64,000 nucleotides of DNA from Streptomyces sp. NBC_01478. GTDB taxonomy: Bacteria > Actinomycetota > Actinomycetes > Streptomycetales > Streptomycetaceae. Location of the stretch: assembly GCF_036227225.1 (NCBI RefSeq), contig NZ_CP109444.1:2108001-2172000 (forward strand), given 5' to 3'. The notes below the pieces were generated by a model. The model was given only the letters and a program-made list of their open reading frames with translations. It searched no databases and was not told the DNA's origin. This document shows, one piece after another, positions 26,374-37,202 of the stretch (the first letter of the stretch is position 1; every line of letters starts with the position of its first letter). Made by a program: the position numbers and the translations under genes.

Positions 26374-28944
26374 GTGCTCAAGGCGACCCTCCGGAGCTTC
26401 CTCGCGCACAAGGGACGGCTGCTGCTCTCGGCGCTGGCCGTCGTGCTGTCGGTGGCATTCGTGGCCGGCAGTCTGATCTTCTCCGACACGGTGACCCGCA
26501 CCTTCGACCGGCTCTTCGCCTCCACGTCCGCCGATGTGACCGTCGAGCCGAAGCAGGACCTCAAGTCCTCGGTGCCCACCGGCGCGACCGAGACCGTGCC
26601 CGCCGCACTCGCCGGGCAGGTGGCGAAGGTGGCCGGGGTCGCCGCGACCCACGCCGACGTGTCCGTCGAGAACATCGTGGTCGTCGACAGCAGGAACAAG
26701 TCCGTCGGGCCGACCACGGGCGCCCCCACCATCGCCACCGACTGGTACCTCACCGACCGCAGCCCGGTGAAACTGACCTCGGGGCACGCCCCGCAGGGCG
26801 CCAGCGAGGCACTCCTGGACGCGGACACCGCCGACGACAAGCACGTGAAGATCGGCGACACGCTGACCGTGCAGGCACAGCCCGGCAGCTTCAAGGTCGA
26901 GATCGTCGGCATCGCCACCTTCACCACCACCAACCCCGGCGCCGCACTGGTCTTCCTTGACCCCGCCACCGCGAAGGACCAGTTGCTGGGCGCGCCCGAC
27001 CGGGCCACGAGCATCTCGGTGGACGCGGCGAAGGGTGTCGACGACGCCGTACTCAAGCAGCGGGTGACCGCCGCGATCGGTTCCTCCGGTACGTACGACA
27101 TCAGGACCGCCGACGAGCAGGCGAAGTCGGCCGCCGCCGACCTGGGCGGCTTCCTCGACGTGATCAAGTACGTGATGCTCGGCTTCGCCGGTATCGCGGT
27201 CCTCGTCGGTGTGTTCCTGATCGTCAACACGTTCTCGATGCTGATCGCCCAACGCACCCGCGAACTGGGCCTGTTGCGCGCCCTGGGCGCCGACCGGAAG
27301 CAGGTGCGGCGGTCGGTGCTCACCGAGGCGCTGCTGCTGGGTCTTGTCGGTTCGACTCTGGGGCTGGCGGCGGGGATCGGGCTCGCGGCCGGGCTGATCA
27401 AGCTGATGACCGCGTTCGGCATGAACCTCAAAACCACGGAGATGGTGGTTGGTTGGCCAACTCCCGTGGCGGCGTACGTGGTTGGGGTCGGGGTCACCTT
27501 CGTCGCCGCGTATCTGCCGGCCCGGCGGGCCGCGACCGTCTCCCCGATGGCGGCCCTCGCGGACGCCGAAGTCGCGGGCGTGGGACGGCCGTTGAAGGTG
27601 CGGGCGGTCGTGGGTTCGGTCGTCGGGGCGCTCGGTGTCGCCGCGCTGGCGGGCTGCGCCGCCGCGACGAGCACGGCCTCGTCCTCCTCCTTCCTGGGCC
27701 TCGGCATCGTCCTCACCCTGATCGCGACCGTGATCGCGGGCCCGCTGCTGGTCCGTCCGATGATCCGGGTGCTGGGCGGCGCCTTCCCGGCCCTGTTCGG
27801 CTCGGTCGGCCGGATGAGCCAGCGCAACGCGCTGCGCAACCCGCGCCGTACGGGCGCCACGGCGGCGGCCCTGATGGTGGGGCTCGCCCTGGTCGGCGGG
27901 ATGTCGGTGGCGAGCGCGTCGATGTCCAAGTCCTTCGACCAGCAGATCGACAAGACCCTGGGCGCCGACTTCGTGATCCAGAACGGCAACTTCCTGCCGT
28001 TCTCCAAGGAGGTCACGGACCATGTGCGCGCCACCGAGGGCGTCGGTCTCGTCGTACGGGCCCGGTTCGCACCCCTCGCGGTCCAACTGCCGGACGGCAA
28101 GCGGGTGGAGACGACGGCCGCCGGTTACGACACCCCGCTGGACGCCGTCGCCCACATCAAGTACGCCCAGGGGAGCACGACTTCGGCACTCGCCGCCGGG
28201 CACCTCGCCATGGACGTCGACTTCGCGAAGAAGCACGGCGTACGGATCGGCAGCGTGCTCCCCGTCGAGTTCCCGGGCAAACGCACCACGCAGCTGACGG
28301 TGGGCGCGCTCAGCGACCAGGGCACCTCGGGCGGGTTCGGGACGCAGGGCGGGCTCTTCTTCGGGATCGCCACGGTCGAGAAGTACGTCCCGAACGGCCA
28401 GGACTCCTCGCTGTACGTGAACGCCGCCTCCGGCACCGGCGCCGACCAGCTCCGCAAGGCGCTGGACACGACGCTGAAGCCCTATCCGCAGGTGCAGGTC
28501 CGCGACCAGGCCGACTACAAGAAGCTGGTCCACGACCAGATCGCCGTACTGCTGTATCTCGTGTACGCGCTGCTCGGGCTGGCCATCGTCATCGCGGTGC
28601 TCGGCGTGGTCAACACCCTTGCCCTGTCGGTCGTCGAGCGCACCCGCGAGATCGGTCTGCTGCGCGCGATCGGGCTCGGCCGGCGCCAACTCCGGCGGAT
28701 GATCCGGCTGGAGTCGGTGGTGATCGCGGTGTTCGGCGCGGTGCTGGGCCTCGGTCTCGGCCTGGTGTGGGGGGTCTGCGCACAGCAGGTCCTGGCGCTC
28801 CAGGGCATGAAGGCGCTCGCGGTGCCGTGGACCACGATCGTGGCGGTGGTGATCGGCTCGGCGGTGGTCGGCATCGTGGCGGCCCTGCTGCCCGCGTTGC
28901 GCGCGTCCCGTATGAACGTGCTGGCGGCTATCGCGCACGAGTGA
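26374..28944 (+). CDS. FtsX/MacB-like ABC permease
   Basis: 856 residues from GTG 26374. Architecture: TM helix near the N-terminus (LLLSALAVVLSVAFVAGSLI), a large extracytoplasmic domain, three TM helices with the FtsX loop (VLVGVFLIVNTFSMLIAQRT then RELGLLRALGADRKQ), a middle pair of TM helices, a second extracytoplasmic domain and a final three-TM FtsX unit (VERTREIGLLRAIGLGRRQL). This duplicated FtsX layout is typical of Streptomyces export permeases for lipids, peptides or antimicrobials. No regulator is directly adjacent. Confidence 0.93.
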   Translation: MLKATLRSFLAHKGRLLLSALAVVLSVAFVAGSLIFSDTVTRTFDRLFASTSADVTVEPKQDLKSSVPTGATETVPAALAGQVAKVAGVAATHADVSVENIVVVDSRNKSVGPTTGAPTIATDWYLTDRSPVKLTSGHAPQGASEALLDADTADDKHVKIGDTLTVQAQPGSFKVEIVGIATFTTTNPGAALVFLDPATAKDQLLGAPDRATSISVDAAKGVDDAVLKQRVTAAIGSSGTYDIRTADEQAKSAAADLGGFLDVIKYVMLGFAGIAVLVGVFLIVNTFSMLIAQRTRELGLLRALGADRKQVRRSVLTEALLLGLVGSTLGLAAGIGLAAGLIKLMTAFGMNLKTTEMVVGWPTPVAAYVVGVGVTFVAAYLPARRAATVSPMAALADAEVAGVGRPLKVRAVVGSVVGALGVAALAGCAAATSTASSSSFLGLGIVLTLIATVIAGPLLVRPMIRVLGGAFPALFGSVGRMSQRNALRNPRRTGATAAALMVGLALVGGMSVASASMSKSFDQQIDKTLGADFVIQNGNFLPFSKEVTDHVRATEGVGLVVRARFAPLAVQLPDGKRVETTAAGYDTPLDAVAHIKYAQGSTTSALAAGHLAMDVDFAKKHGVRIGSVLPVEFPGKRTTQLTVGALSDQGTSGGFGTQGGLFFGIATVEKYVPNGQDSSLYVNAASGTGADQLRKALDTTLKPYPQVQVRDQADYKKLVHDQIAVLLYLVYALLGLAIVIAVLGVVNTLALSVVERTREIGLLRAIGLGRRQLRRMIRLESVVIAVFGAVLGLGLGLVWGVCAQQVLALQGMKALAVPWTTIVAVVIGSAVVGIVAALLPALRASRMNVLAAIAHE

Positions 28945-28991
28945 GGAATCACGACGGTCGTTCTGAAGTCCCCTGCCGCCGAGGAGAGTTC

Positions 28992-29451
28992 ATGCCGCGT
29001 CCGTTGCGCTTCGGGGCCAGTCCGCTCACGTCCGCGCCCGCCGCCGAGTGGCGCGCGAGATGCCGCCGGGTCGAGGAGCTCGGCTACGACGTGATCCTGG
29101 TCCCGGACCATCTGGGCATGGTCGCGCCGTTCCCGGCACTGGGCGCGGAGGCGACCGAGCGGCCGCGGGTGGGCACGTTCGTGCTCAACGCGGGCTTCTG
29201 GAAGCGGCAACGGCGACCGCGTGCTGCGGCTGACCGCCGAGCGCGCGGACATCGCGGCGTTCACGGGTGCGAGCCTGGTGCCGGGCGACAAGGAGGGCAA
29301 ACTGGCGCCGGTCAACTCCACCGAGTTCGGCCAACGGGTCGCCTGCTACCGGGAGTTCGCGCCGGTCGTCGAAGAACTGCGCGGAAACCCGCTCGCCGGG
29401 CCCGACCGTCCTCTGCTTGGCTCGTGCCATGAGCGATCTTCATATCCGTAG
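28992..29451 (+). pseudogene. decayed luciferase-like flavin monooxygenase
   Basis: The first part (from ATG 28992) reads PRPLRFGASPLTSAPAAEWR, then RRVEELGYDVILVPDHLGM and PRVGTFVLNAGFW, the N-terminus of LLM-class F420/flavin oxidoreductases. At about 29205 the match jumps, in a different frame, to NGDRVLRLTAERADIAAFTG, ASLVPGDKEGKLAPVN, a region normally about 100 residues further on. An internal deletion of roughly 300 bases with a frameshift explains this. The end (after CYREFA) is truncated at TAG 29451 over the start of the next gene. Confidence 0.8.
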
Positions 29452-29854
29452 CGCGGCCCTTTCCGACATCGACGCCGTGCTGGCGTTCTGGCGCGAGGCC
29501 GCGGAGGGCACGAGCATCAGCGACGACCGCGACGGCGTGGCCCGGCTCGTCGACCGGGACCCGGACGCACTGATCCTCGCGGAGCGGGACGGGCAGCTCG
29601 TCGGGTCCGTGATCGCCGGCTTCGACGGCTGGCGCTGCCACCTCTACCGGCTGGCCGTGCACCCGGACCACCGCCGCCGGGGCATCGGCTCGGCGCTGCT
29701 CACGGCGGCCGAGGAGCGGTTCGTGGCGCTGGGCGGCCGGCGCGGGGACGCGATGGTGCTGGAGCGCAACGAGACCGGGCAGCATGCGTGGCGCGCGGCG
29801 GGGTACGCACCCGAGGACCACTGGCGGCGCTGGGTGAAGCACCTCACCACCTGA
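29429..29854 (+). CDS. GNAT-family N-acetyltransferase
   Basis: 141 residues from ATG 29429. The acetyl-CoA binding motif A is LYRLAVHPDHRRRGIGSALL (about 71-90), preceded by LVGSVIAGFDGWRCH and followed by VLERNETGQHAWRAAGYAPE, the typical motif B. Substrate unknown. The start overlaps the tail of the decayed monooxygenase, so its original promoter may lie in that pseudogene. Confidence 0.85.
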   Translation: MSDLHIRSAALSDIDAVLAFWREAAEGTSISDDRDGVARLVDRDPDALILAERDGQLVGSVIAGFDGWRCHLYRLAVHPDHRRRGIGSALLTAAEERFVALGGRRGDAMVLERNETGQHAWRAAGYAPEDHWRRWVKHLTT

Positions 29855-30010
29855 TCGCTTTGCCCATCCTTTACCATTGGTGGACGACCCGGAACTTCGA
29901 CATCTCGACGAAAGGTGTGAGCGTCCGCCCATGGGCGAGCCTCCCAGTCCCAGCGCGCGACATCGCGCGGACCTCCCTCCCCTGCCCGATCATGGGACGG
30001 AGGTGACCCG

Positions 30011-31413
<1,403 letters not shown>

Positions 31414-31417
<4 letters not shown>

Positions 31418-32427
31418 CCGCCGTACAACTGCTGATCGGGTTGGCGACGCTGGTCGTCAACGCCTTCTTCGTGGCAGCCGAGTTCGCGTTGATCTCGGTG
31501 CGCCGCAGTCAGGTCGAGCCGCATGCCGAGCAGGGCGACCGGCGGGCCAAGAGCGTGCTGTGGGGGTTGCAGCACGTGTCGGCGCTGATGGCCGCGGCCC
31601 AGCTCGGCATCACGCTGTGCACCCTGGTGCTCGGCATCGTCGCCGAGCCGGCGATCGCGCATCTGCTGGAGCCGGTGTTCCACGCGGTCGGTGTGCCGGA
31701 GAGCGCGGGGCACGCGGTGTCCTTCGTGATCGCGCTGGCCGCGGCGACCTATCTGCACATGCTGCTCGGCGAGATGGTGCCGAAGAACATCGCCCTGGCG
31801 GAGCCGGTGCGCAGCGCGCTGCTGCTGGGGCCGCCGTTGGTGACGTTGTCACGGGCGCTGCGCCCGGTGATCTTCACGATCAACGCGTTCGCCAACACGC
31901 TGCTCAAGCTGCTGCGCGTCGAGGTCAAGGACGAGGTCACGGCATCCTTCTCGGACGCCGAACTCGCCCGGATCGTCCGGGACTCCGGCGAGGCGGGACT
32001 GATCGACGAACGGGCCCTGGAGCGGCTGAACGACGCGCTGGAGCTGGGCAGCAGACCCGTGCGGGACGTCGTACTCCCCCTCGAACGCGTCGACTACGTA
32101 GTCGCGGGCATCACCCCGGCCGAGTTGGAGGTGCTGTCGGCCGAGTCCGGCTTCTCCCGCTTCCCGGTGGTGGACGACGAGCGCCGGATCATCGGCTACC
32201 TCCACGTCAAGGACGCGCTGGACGCCTCGCCGCGCGACGAGCCGTTCAAGGTGGAGGACATGCGGTCGATCGCGAACGTGAAGGAGAGCACACCGCTGGA
32301 CGACGTCCTCACCGCGATGCGCAGCAGCCGTACGCATCTGGCGGCGGTGCTCGACGAGGAGGGGCGGCTGACCGGCCTCGTGACCATGGAGGACGTGCTG
32401 CGGGAGCTGTTCGGGCAGCGGGCGTGA
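31414..32427 (+). CDS. CNNM/CorC-type membrane protein with CBS pair, second paralogue
   Basis: 337 residues from GTG 31414, overlapping the previous stop by four bases, so translation is coupled. DUF21/CNNM N-terminus (LLIGLATLVVNAFFVAAEFA; LGEMVPKNIAL) and a CBS pair (VVLPLERVDYVVAGI; FSRFPVVDDERRIIGYLHVK; LAAVLDEEGRLTGLVTMEDV). It lacks the C-terminal CorC_HlyC domain found in the first paralogue. The two proteins probably form a heteromeric divalent-cation export complex; this is inferred from tight coupling. Confidence 0.9.
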
Positions 32428-32495
32428 GCCCGGCCGTGTGACCGCGGAGGCCGACCTACCGACGGGTACGGACGCGGGATATCATCTCCGTCGCC

Positions 32496-33278
32496 ATGCA
32501 GACGAATCCCACGCACACCAGCCTGGTCGCGATCGGCGACTCCTTCACCGAGGGCATGTCGGACCTTCTCCCGGACGGCACCTACCGGGGCTGGGCCGAC
32601 CTCCTCGCCGGACGGATGGCCGCCCGGACGCCCGGCTTCCGGTACGCCAACCTCGCCGTACGCGGCAAGCTGATCGCGCAGATCGTCGAGGAGCAGGTCG
32701 CCCCGGCCGCCGCCATGCAGCCCGATGTGATCACGCTGGTCGGCGGCCTGAACGACACCCTGCGCCCCAAGTGCGACATGGGCCGGGTCCGCGCCCTGCT
32801 GGAGGAGGCCGTCGAACGCCTCACCCCCGCCTGCAAGCACCTGGTCCTGATGCGCAGCCCCGGCCGCAACGGCCCGGTCCTGGAGCGCTTCCGCCCCCGC
32901 ATGGAGGAACTGTTCGCCTGCGTGGACGACGTAGCCGCCCGCCACGGCGCCCTCGTCGTCGACCTGTACGGCGCCCCGTCGCTCGGCGACCCGCGCGCGT
33001 GGGACGTCGACCGCCTCCACCTCACGGATGAGGGCCACCGCAGGGTCGCCGAGGCCGTGTGGCAGACCCTCGGCTACGAGCCGGAGGACCCGGAGTGGCG
33101 CACCCCGATGCCGCCGACCCCGCCCCCGAACTGGACCGCCCGCCGCGTGGAGGACGCCCGCTTCACCCGCCAGTACCTCCTCCCCTGGATCGCCCGCCGC
33201 CTCACCGGCCGCTCCTCGGGCGACGGCCGCTCCCCGAAACGCCCGGACCTCCTCCCCTACGAGGACCCGGCGGCGTAA
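32496..33278 (+). CDS. SGNH/GDSL-type hydrolase
   Basis: 260 residues. Block I GDSFTEGM holds the nucleophile Ser (about residue 15), block III is VGGLNDTL with the oxyanion Asn, and block V is DRLHLTDEGHRRVAE with the Asp-x-x-His pair. Family knowledge: esterases and lipases or carbohydrate deacetylases; no signal peptide, so it is cytoplasmic. Substrate unknown. The last 60 residues (TPPPNWTARRVEDARFTRQY) form an Arg-rich extension usual in Streptomyces members. Confidence 0.9.
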   Translation: MQTNPTHTSLVAIGDSFTEGMSDLLPDGTYRGWADLLAGRMAARTPGFRYANLAVRGKLIAQIVEEQVAPAAAMQPDVITLVGGLNDTLRPKCDMGRVRALLEEAVERLTPACKHLVLMRSPGRNGPVLERFRPRMEELFACVDDVAARHGALVVDLYGAPSLGDPRAWDVDRLHLTDEGHRRVAEAVWQTLGYEPEDPEWRTPMPPTPPPNWTARRVEDARFTRQYLLPWIARRLTGRSSGDGRSPKRPDLLPYEDPAA

Positions 33279-33284
33279 CTCCCC

Positions 33285-33650
33285 ATGCCCACCCAGGTGA
33301 TCAACATCAGGGGCCACCTCCACGACTTCGGCCCCCGCCTGGAGCGCGCCCCCAAGGATCTCCTCTACGTGGGCCGCCGCTGGACCCTCGGCGGCTGGGA
33401 CCTCCCCCGCCACCCGCTCTACAACCCCTTCGCCTACGACACCCCCACGCGCCGCCGGGACGGCACACGCGCGGAGGTGATGGCGAAGTACCGGGCGTAT
33501 CTGCTGGGGCGCCCTGACCTGCTGGCCCTGGTGCCATCGCTGCGCGGACGGACGTTGGCTTGCTGGTGTGCGCCGTTGGAGTGCCATGCGGGGGTGCTGG
33601 CCGAGATTGCGGAGGGTGGGGAGGGGTGGCGGGGAGGTGGAACTCCATGA
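33285..33650 (+). CDS. DUF4326 protein
   Basis: 121 residues, starting seven bases after the SGNH gene. The DUF4326 features are visible: an N-terminal VINIRGHLHD then YVGRRWTLGGW with NPFAYDT, and a C-terminal LRGRTLACWCAPLECHAGVL with a Cys-x-Cys...Cys-His motif that may bind metal. The biochemical function of the family is unknown to me. The C-terminal Gly-rich tail after residue 108 overlaps nothing and may be unstructured. Confidence 0.85.
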   Translation: MPTQVINIRGHLHDFGPRLERAPKDLLYVGRRWTLGGWDLPRHPLYNPFAYDTPTRRRDGTRAEVMAKYRAYLLGRPDLLALVPSLRGRTLACWCAPLECHAGVLAEIAEGGEGWRGGGTP

Positions 33651-33671
33651 TCCCCGCGCCTGCGGAACGGG

Positions 33672-34238
33672 CTACGACCAGCCCCCGGTGAAGTTGCTGC
33701 TCAACTGCGCGGTGCAGATGTTGTAGCCGCCGGACGCGTGGCCCTTCTTCGTCTTGCCGTCCGCTGTGACCGAGCAGTTGATGTCTCCGGAGCCCTGGAG
33801 CTGTGCGTGGACGTTGTAGTAGAGGGCGTCCTTGTCGAGGGTCAGGGTCGCTTCGAACCTGCCGTCCCGGAACGTGCCCTTGCGTGTGTCCGAGTCGGAG
33901 CCGTAGCCGATGTCGAGACCGCCGAGGGCGCCGGCGGGGGCGGTGCCCCACACCTTGAAGACGACTTTGTCGTCGGTGGTGTCCTTCTTCGTGTCGTCCT
34001 TCTTCGTGTCGTTCTTCTTCGTATCGGCGACAGCCTTGTCGGGGCTCTTGCCGGAGTCTTTGTCGCTGCCGCCGCCCCCGATGACGGCGGCGAGCGCGGC
34101 GATGATGACGAACAGGCCGACGATGCCGAGGCAGCCGAGGCCGACGATCTTTCCGACGGAGCGCTTCTTCGGGGGCTGCGGCGGGAACGGGGGCTGGCCG
34201 TAGGGCTGCTGTGGCGGGTAGGGCGGCTGGTTGTTCAT
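33672..34238 (-). CDS. MmpS-like single-pass membrane protein
   Basis: 188 residues. A Pro/Gln-rich cytoplasmic start (YPPQQPYGQPPFPPQPPKK) leads to one TM helix (IVGLGCLGIVGLFVIIAALA, about 30-50), then a Lys/Asp-rich linker with KKDDTKK repeats and an extracytoplasmic beta domain (VVFKVWGTAPAGALGGLDIG; INCSVTADGKTKKGHASGGY; NICTAQLS) with two Cys likely to pair. This matches the MmpS-like proteins common in Streptomyces, whose role is mostly unknown; in mycobacteria MmpS partners RND transporters. No transporter is adjacent. Confidence 0.8.
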   Translation of the reverse strand: MNNQPPYPPQQPYGQPPFPPQPPKKRSVGKIVGLGCLGIVGLFVIIAALAAVIGGGGSDKDSGKSPDKAVADTKKNDTKKDDTKKDTTDDKVVFKVWGTAPAGALGGLDIGYGSDSDTRKGTFRDGRFEATLTLDKDALYYNVHAQLQGSGDINCSVTADGKTKKGHASGGYNICTAQLSSNFTGGWS

Positions 34239-34364
34239 GGGTCCCCCTGAGGTTCTCGCTGACGAATGCGAGATGTGTGACTCGCAGAGGGGGCGTGCGG
34301 TTTCTGGCTACTGGAGGTATTCACCCAATCGGGTCGGAGAAGGTTCGGCGCACCCGGAGAGTCC

Positions 34365-34392
34365 TTGACCTGCGCCCTCGGGACTGTACGGA
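34365..34392 (+). promoter_or_regulatory. possible purB promoter
   Basis: TTGACC (34365-34370) and TACGGA (34387-34392) separated by 16 bases resemble -35 and -10 elements about 40 bases before the purB GTG. The -10 match is poor. Confidence 0.3.
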
Positions 34393-34433
34393 CGGTCCGG
34401 AGCCCTCAAGGACGCCGGGTAAACTCCGTACAC

Positions 34434-35876
34434 GTGACTTCCGCTCCCGCCAAGCCCCGCATCCCGAACGTCCTCGCCGGACGTTACGCCTCCGCCGAGC
34501 TCGCCACGCTCTGGTCCCCCGAGCAGAAGGTGAAGCTGGAGCGGCAACTCTGGCTCGCTGTGCTGCGCGCCCAGAAGGACCTCGGGATCGAGGTGCCGGA
34601 CGCGGCGATCGCGGACTACGAGCGGGTGCTCGACCAGGTCGACCTGGCCTCGATCGCCGAGCGCGAGAAGGTCACGCGGCACGATGTGAAGGCGCGGATC
34701 GAGGAGTTCAACGACCTCGCCGGGCACGAGCAGGTGCACAAGGGCATGACGTCCCGCGACCTGACGGAGAACGTCGAGCAGTTGCAGATCCGGCTCTCGC
34801 TGGAGCTGATGCGCGACCGTACGGTGGCCGTCCTGGCCCGTCTCGGCAAGCTGGCCGGTGAGTACGGCGAGCTGGTCATGGCCGGCCGCTCGCACAACGT
34901 GGCCGCGCAGGCCACCACCCTCGGCAAGCGTTTCGCGACCGCCGCCGACGAGCTGCTCGTCGCCTACGGTCGGGTGGAAGAGCTGCTCGGTCGTTACCCG
35001 CTGCGCGGTATCAAGGGCCCGGTGGGCACCGCACAGGACATGCTGGACCTGCTCGGCGGCGACGCGGCGAAGCTCGCGGAGCTGGAGCAGCGGATCGCCT
35101 CCCACCTCGGTTTCTCGCAGGCGTTCACCTCGGTCGGCCAGGTCTACCCGCGCTCGCTGGACTACGAGGTCGTGACCGCGCTGGTGCAGGTCGCGGCGGC
35201 GCCCTCGTCGCTCGCGAAGACGATCCGGCTGATGGCCGGGCACGAGCTGGTCACCGAGGGCTTCAAGCCGGGCCAGGTCGGTTCCTCCGCGATGCCGCAC
35301 AAGATGAACACCCGCTCCTGCGAGCGCGTCAACGGCCTCATGGTCATCCTGCGCGGCTACGCGTCGATGACCGGCGAGCTGGCGGGCGACCAGTGGAACG
35401 AGGGCGACGTCTCCTGCTCGGTGGTGCGCCGGGTGGCCCTCCCCGACGCGTTCTTCGCGCTCGACGGTCTGCTGGAGACGTTCCTGACCGTCCTCGACGA
35501 GTTCGGCGCCTTCCCGGCGGTCGTGGCGCGGGAGTTGGACCGCTATCTGCCGTTCCTCGCGACGACCAAGGTGCTGATGGCCGCGGTCCGCGCGGGTGTC
35601 GGCCGCGAGGTCGCGCACGAGGCCATCAAGGAGAACGCCGTCGCCTCCGCGCTGGCGATGCGCGAGCAGGGCGCCGAGCGCAACGAGCTGCTGGACAAGC
35701 TCGCCGCCGACGAGCGCATCCCGCTCGACCGCGCCCAGTTGGACGCGCTGATGGCCGACAAACTGTCCTTCACGGGTGCCGCGGCCGACCAGGTCGCCGT
35801 CGTCGTCGCCCGCGTCGAGGAACTCGCCAAGCAGCACCCGGAGGCCGCGGGTTACACCCCGGGGGCGATCCTCTGA
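34434..35876 (+). CDS. purB: adenylosuccinate lyase
   Basis: 480 residues from GTG 34434. It splits SAICAR and adenylosuccinate with fumarate release, acting twice in purine synthesis. Family signature SSAMPHKMNTRSCERVNGLM (about 283-302) contains the flexible catalytic loop; the substrate-binding blocks KGMTSRDLTENVEQLQI and SHNVAAQATTLGKRF are present. The last two bases of its final sense codon and stop overlap the next gene within CTGA, so translation is coupled. Confidence 0.95.
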   Translation: MTSAPAKPRIPNVLAGRYASAELATLWSPEQKVKLERQLWLAVLRAQKDLGIEVPDAAIADYERVLDQVDLASIAEREKVTRHDVKARIEEFNDLAGHEQVHKGMTSRDLTENVEQLQIRLSLELMRDRTVAVLARLGKLAGEYGELVMAGRSHNVAAQATTLGKRFATAADELLVAYGRVEELLGRYPLRGIKGPVGTAQDMLDLLGGDAAKLAELEQRIASHLGFSQAFTSVGQVYPRSLDYEVVTALVQVAAAPSSLAKTIRLMAGHELVTEGFKPGQVGSSAMPHKMNTRSCERVNGLMVILRGYASMTGELAGDQWNEGDVSCSVVRRVALPDAFFALDGLLETFLTVLDEFGAFPAVVARELDRYLPFLATTKVLMAAVRAGVGREVAHEAIKENAVASALAMREQGAERNELLDKLAADERIPLDRAQLDALMADKLSFTGAAADQVAVVVARVEELAKQHPEAAGYTPGAIL

Positions 35877-36418
35877 CCCGCTTCACCCAGGCCGAGCTGG
35901 AGGCCGCCCGCGACCGTCTCGTACCGGACGTCGTCGCGGACGGCCTCGCCGTGCTGTTCTGCGGCATCAACCCCGGTCTGATGACGGCGGCCACCGGCCA
36001 CCACTTCGCCCGTCCCGGCAACCGCTTCTGGCCCGTGCTGCATCTGTCCGGCTTCACACCGAGGCTCATGAAGCCCGCGGAGCAGGGCGAGTTGCTGTCG
36101 TTCGGGCTCGGCATCACGAACGTGGTGGCGCGGGCCACGGCCCGTGCCGACGAGCTGAGCGCGGAGGAGTACCGCGAGGGCGGCCAACTCCTCGCGAAGA
36201 AGCTGGCGGGGTGGAAGCCGCGGTGGCTGGCGGTGCTGGGCGTCACCGCCTACCGGGCCGCCTTTGACGACCGCCGGGCCCAAGTGGGGCCCCAGGAGCG
36301 GACGTTCGGGGACACGCGCGTGTGGGTGCTGCCCAATCCGAGCGGCCTGAACGCGCATTGGACCGCGGCGACGATGGCCGAGGAGTTCGGGCGGCTGCGG
36401 GACGCCGCACAGGGCTAG
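35873..36418 (+). CDS. mug: mismatch-specific uracil/thymine DNA glycosylase
   Basis: About 181 residues. Motif 1 is CGINPGLMTAATGHHFARPG with the catalytic-site Asn, and motif 2 is LPNPSGLNAHWT. These are the Mug/TDG signatures; the enzyme removes U or T mispaired with G. Homology begins at TRFTQAELEAARDRLVPDVV, directly after a CTG at 35873 that overlaps the purB stop as CTGA. No ATG, GTG or TTG fits unless the protein begins deep in purB, so a CTG start coupled to purB is the best reading; GGGGG lies about ten bases upstream. Confidence 0.85.
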   Translation: MTRFTQAELEAARDRLVPDVVADGLAVLFCGINPGLMTAATGHHFARPGNRFWPVLHLSGFTPRLMKPAEQGELLSFGLGITNVVARATARADELSAEEYREGGQLLAKKLAGWKPRWLAVLGVTAYRAAFDDRRAQVGPQERTFGDTRVWVLPNPSGLNAHWTAATMAEEFGRLRDAAQG

Positions 36419-36477
36419 CGATCCAGCCGCACGGGACCTGCGATCCAGCCGCACAGGGCCAGCGGTCCACCGGTCGG

Positions 36478-37200
36478 TCAGGCGTCCCGGCGCCGTACGC
36501 TCCACGCTCCTGCCGCCAACGCCGCGGCAGCCCACAGCGCGGTCACCCCGAGTCCGGTCCACGGCCCCATCGCCCCGTCCCAGGTCGCGTGGAGTGCCAC
36601 CTGGCCGGCCCGGTCGGGCAGGAGATCGGCGATGTCGCTGGACGCGTCGCCGACCACGAAGGACACGATGAGCAGGAACGGTATGACGATGCTCAGCGTC
36701 GCCACTCCGCTGCGCAGCACCGCCGTGAGACCGGCCGCGAGCAACGCCATCAGCGTGAGATAGACGGCGCAGCCGACCACACCGCGCACCTGTTCCGCCG
36801 CGCCGAGCCCGTCGGCCTCGGCGCCCAGCACCGCCCTGCCGACCGCCAGCGTCACCGCACCGGTGACCAGGCCGGCGGAGAACACCGGTACGGCGATCGC
36901 CGTCGCCTTGGCCGCGAACCAGCGCCCACGGTGCGGCACCGCGGCCAGCGACAGCCGTAGCGCTCCGCCCTGGAACTCGGAGGACACGGCCGTCGTGCCG
37001 AAGGCGATCGCCGCGATCTGTCCGAAGGCGACGCCGAAGAAGACCGCGAACAGCGGGTCGAAGTCGTCGCCGCCGGTGTCGGACGAGGCGAGCGCGGAGA
37101 AGGCCACTGTCACCACGAGCATCATGGCGAGGGCCGCGACCTGTGACCGCAGGGTACGGATCTTGATCCACTCGGAGTGGAACACGGGCGTGAATGCCAT
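36478..37200 (-). CDS. ABC-2-type transporter permease
   Basis: 240 residues from ATG 37200, two bases after the partner ATPase stop. Six TM helices are seen, e.g. VAALAMMLVVTVAFSALASS, FAVFFGVAFGQIAAIAFGTT and LSIVIPFLLIVSFVVGDASS. The start VFHSEWIKIRTLRSQ is typical of Streptomyces ABC-2 permeases. Paired with the ATPase, it forms an exporter that is divergent from a histidine kinase/response regulator pair, a layout common for drug or peptide-response exporters. Substrate unknown. Confidence 0.9.
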   Translation of the reverse strand: MAFTPVFHSEWIKIRTLRSQVAALAMMLVVTVAFSALASSDTGGDDFDPLFAVFFGVAFGQIAAIAFGTTAVSSEFQGGALRLSLAAVPHRGRWFAAKATAIAVPVFSAGLVTGAVTLAVGRAVLGAEADGLGAAEQVRGVVGCAVYLTLMALLAAGLTAVLRSGVATLSIVIPFLLIVSFVVGDASSDIADLLPDRAGQVALHATWDGAMGPWTGLGVTALWAAAALAAGAWSVRRRDA

Positions 37201-37202
37201 GG

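Noticed and set aside
26305..28938. 877-residue minus-strand ORF
   Set aside because: Shadow of the FtsX-like permease; Arg/His/Gly-rich with no fold signature.
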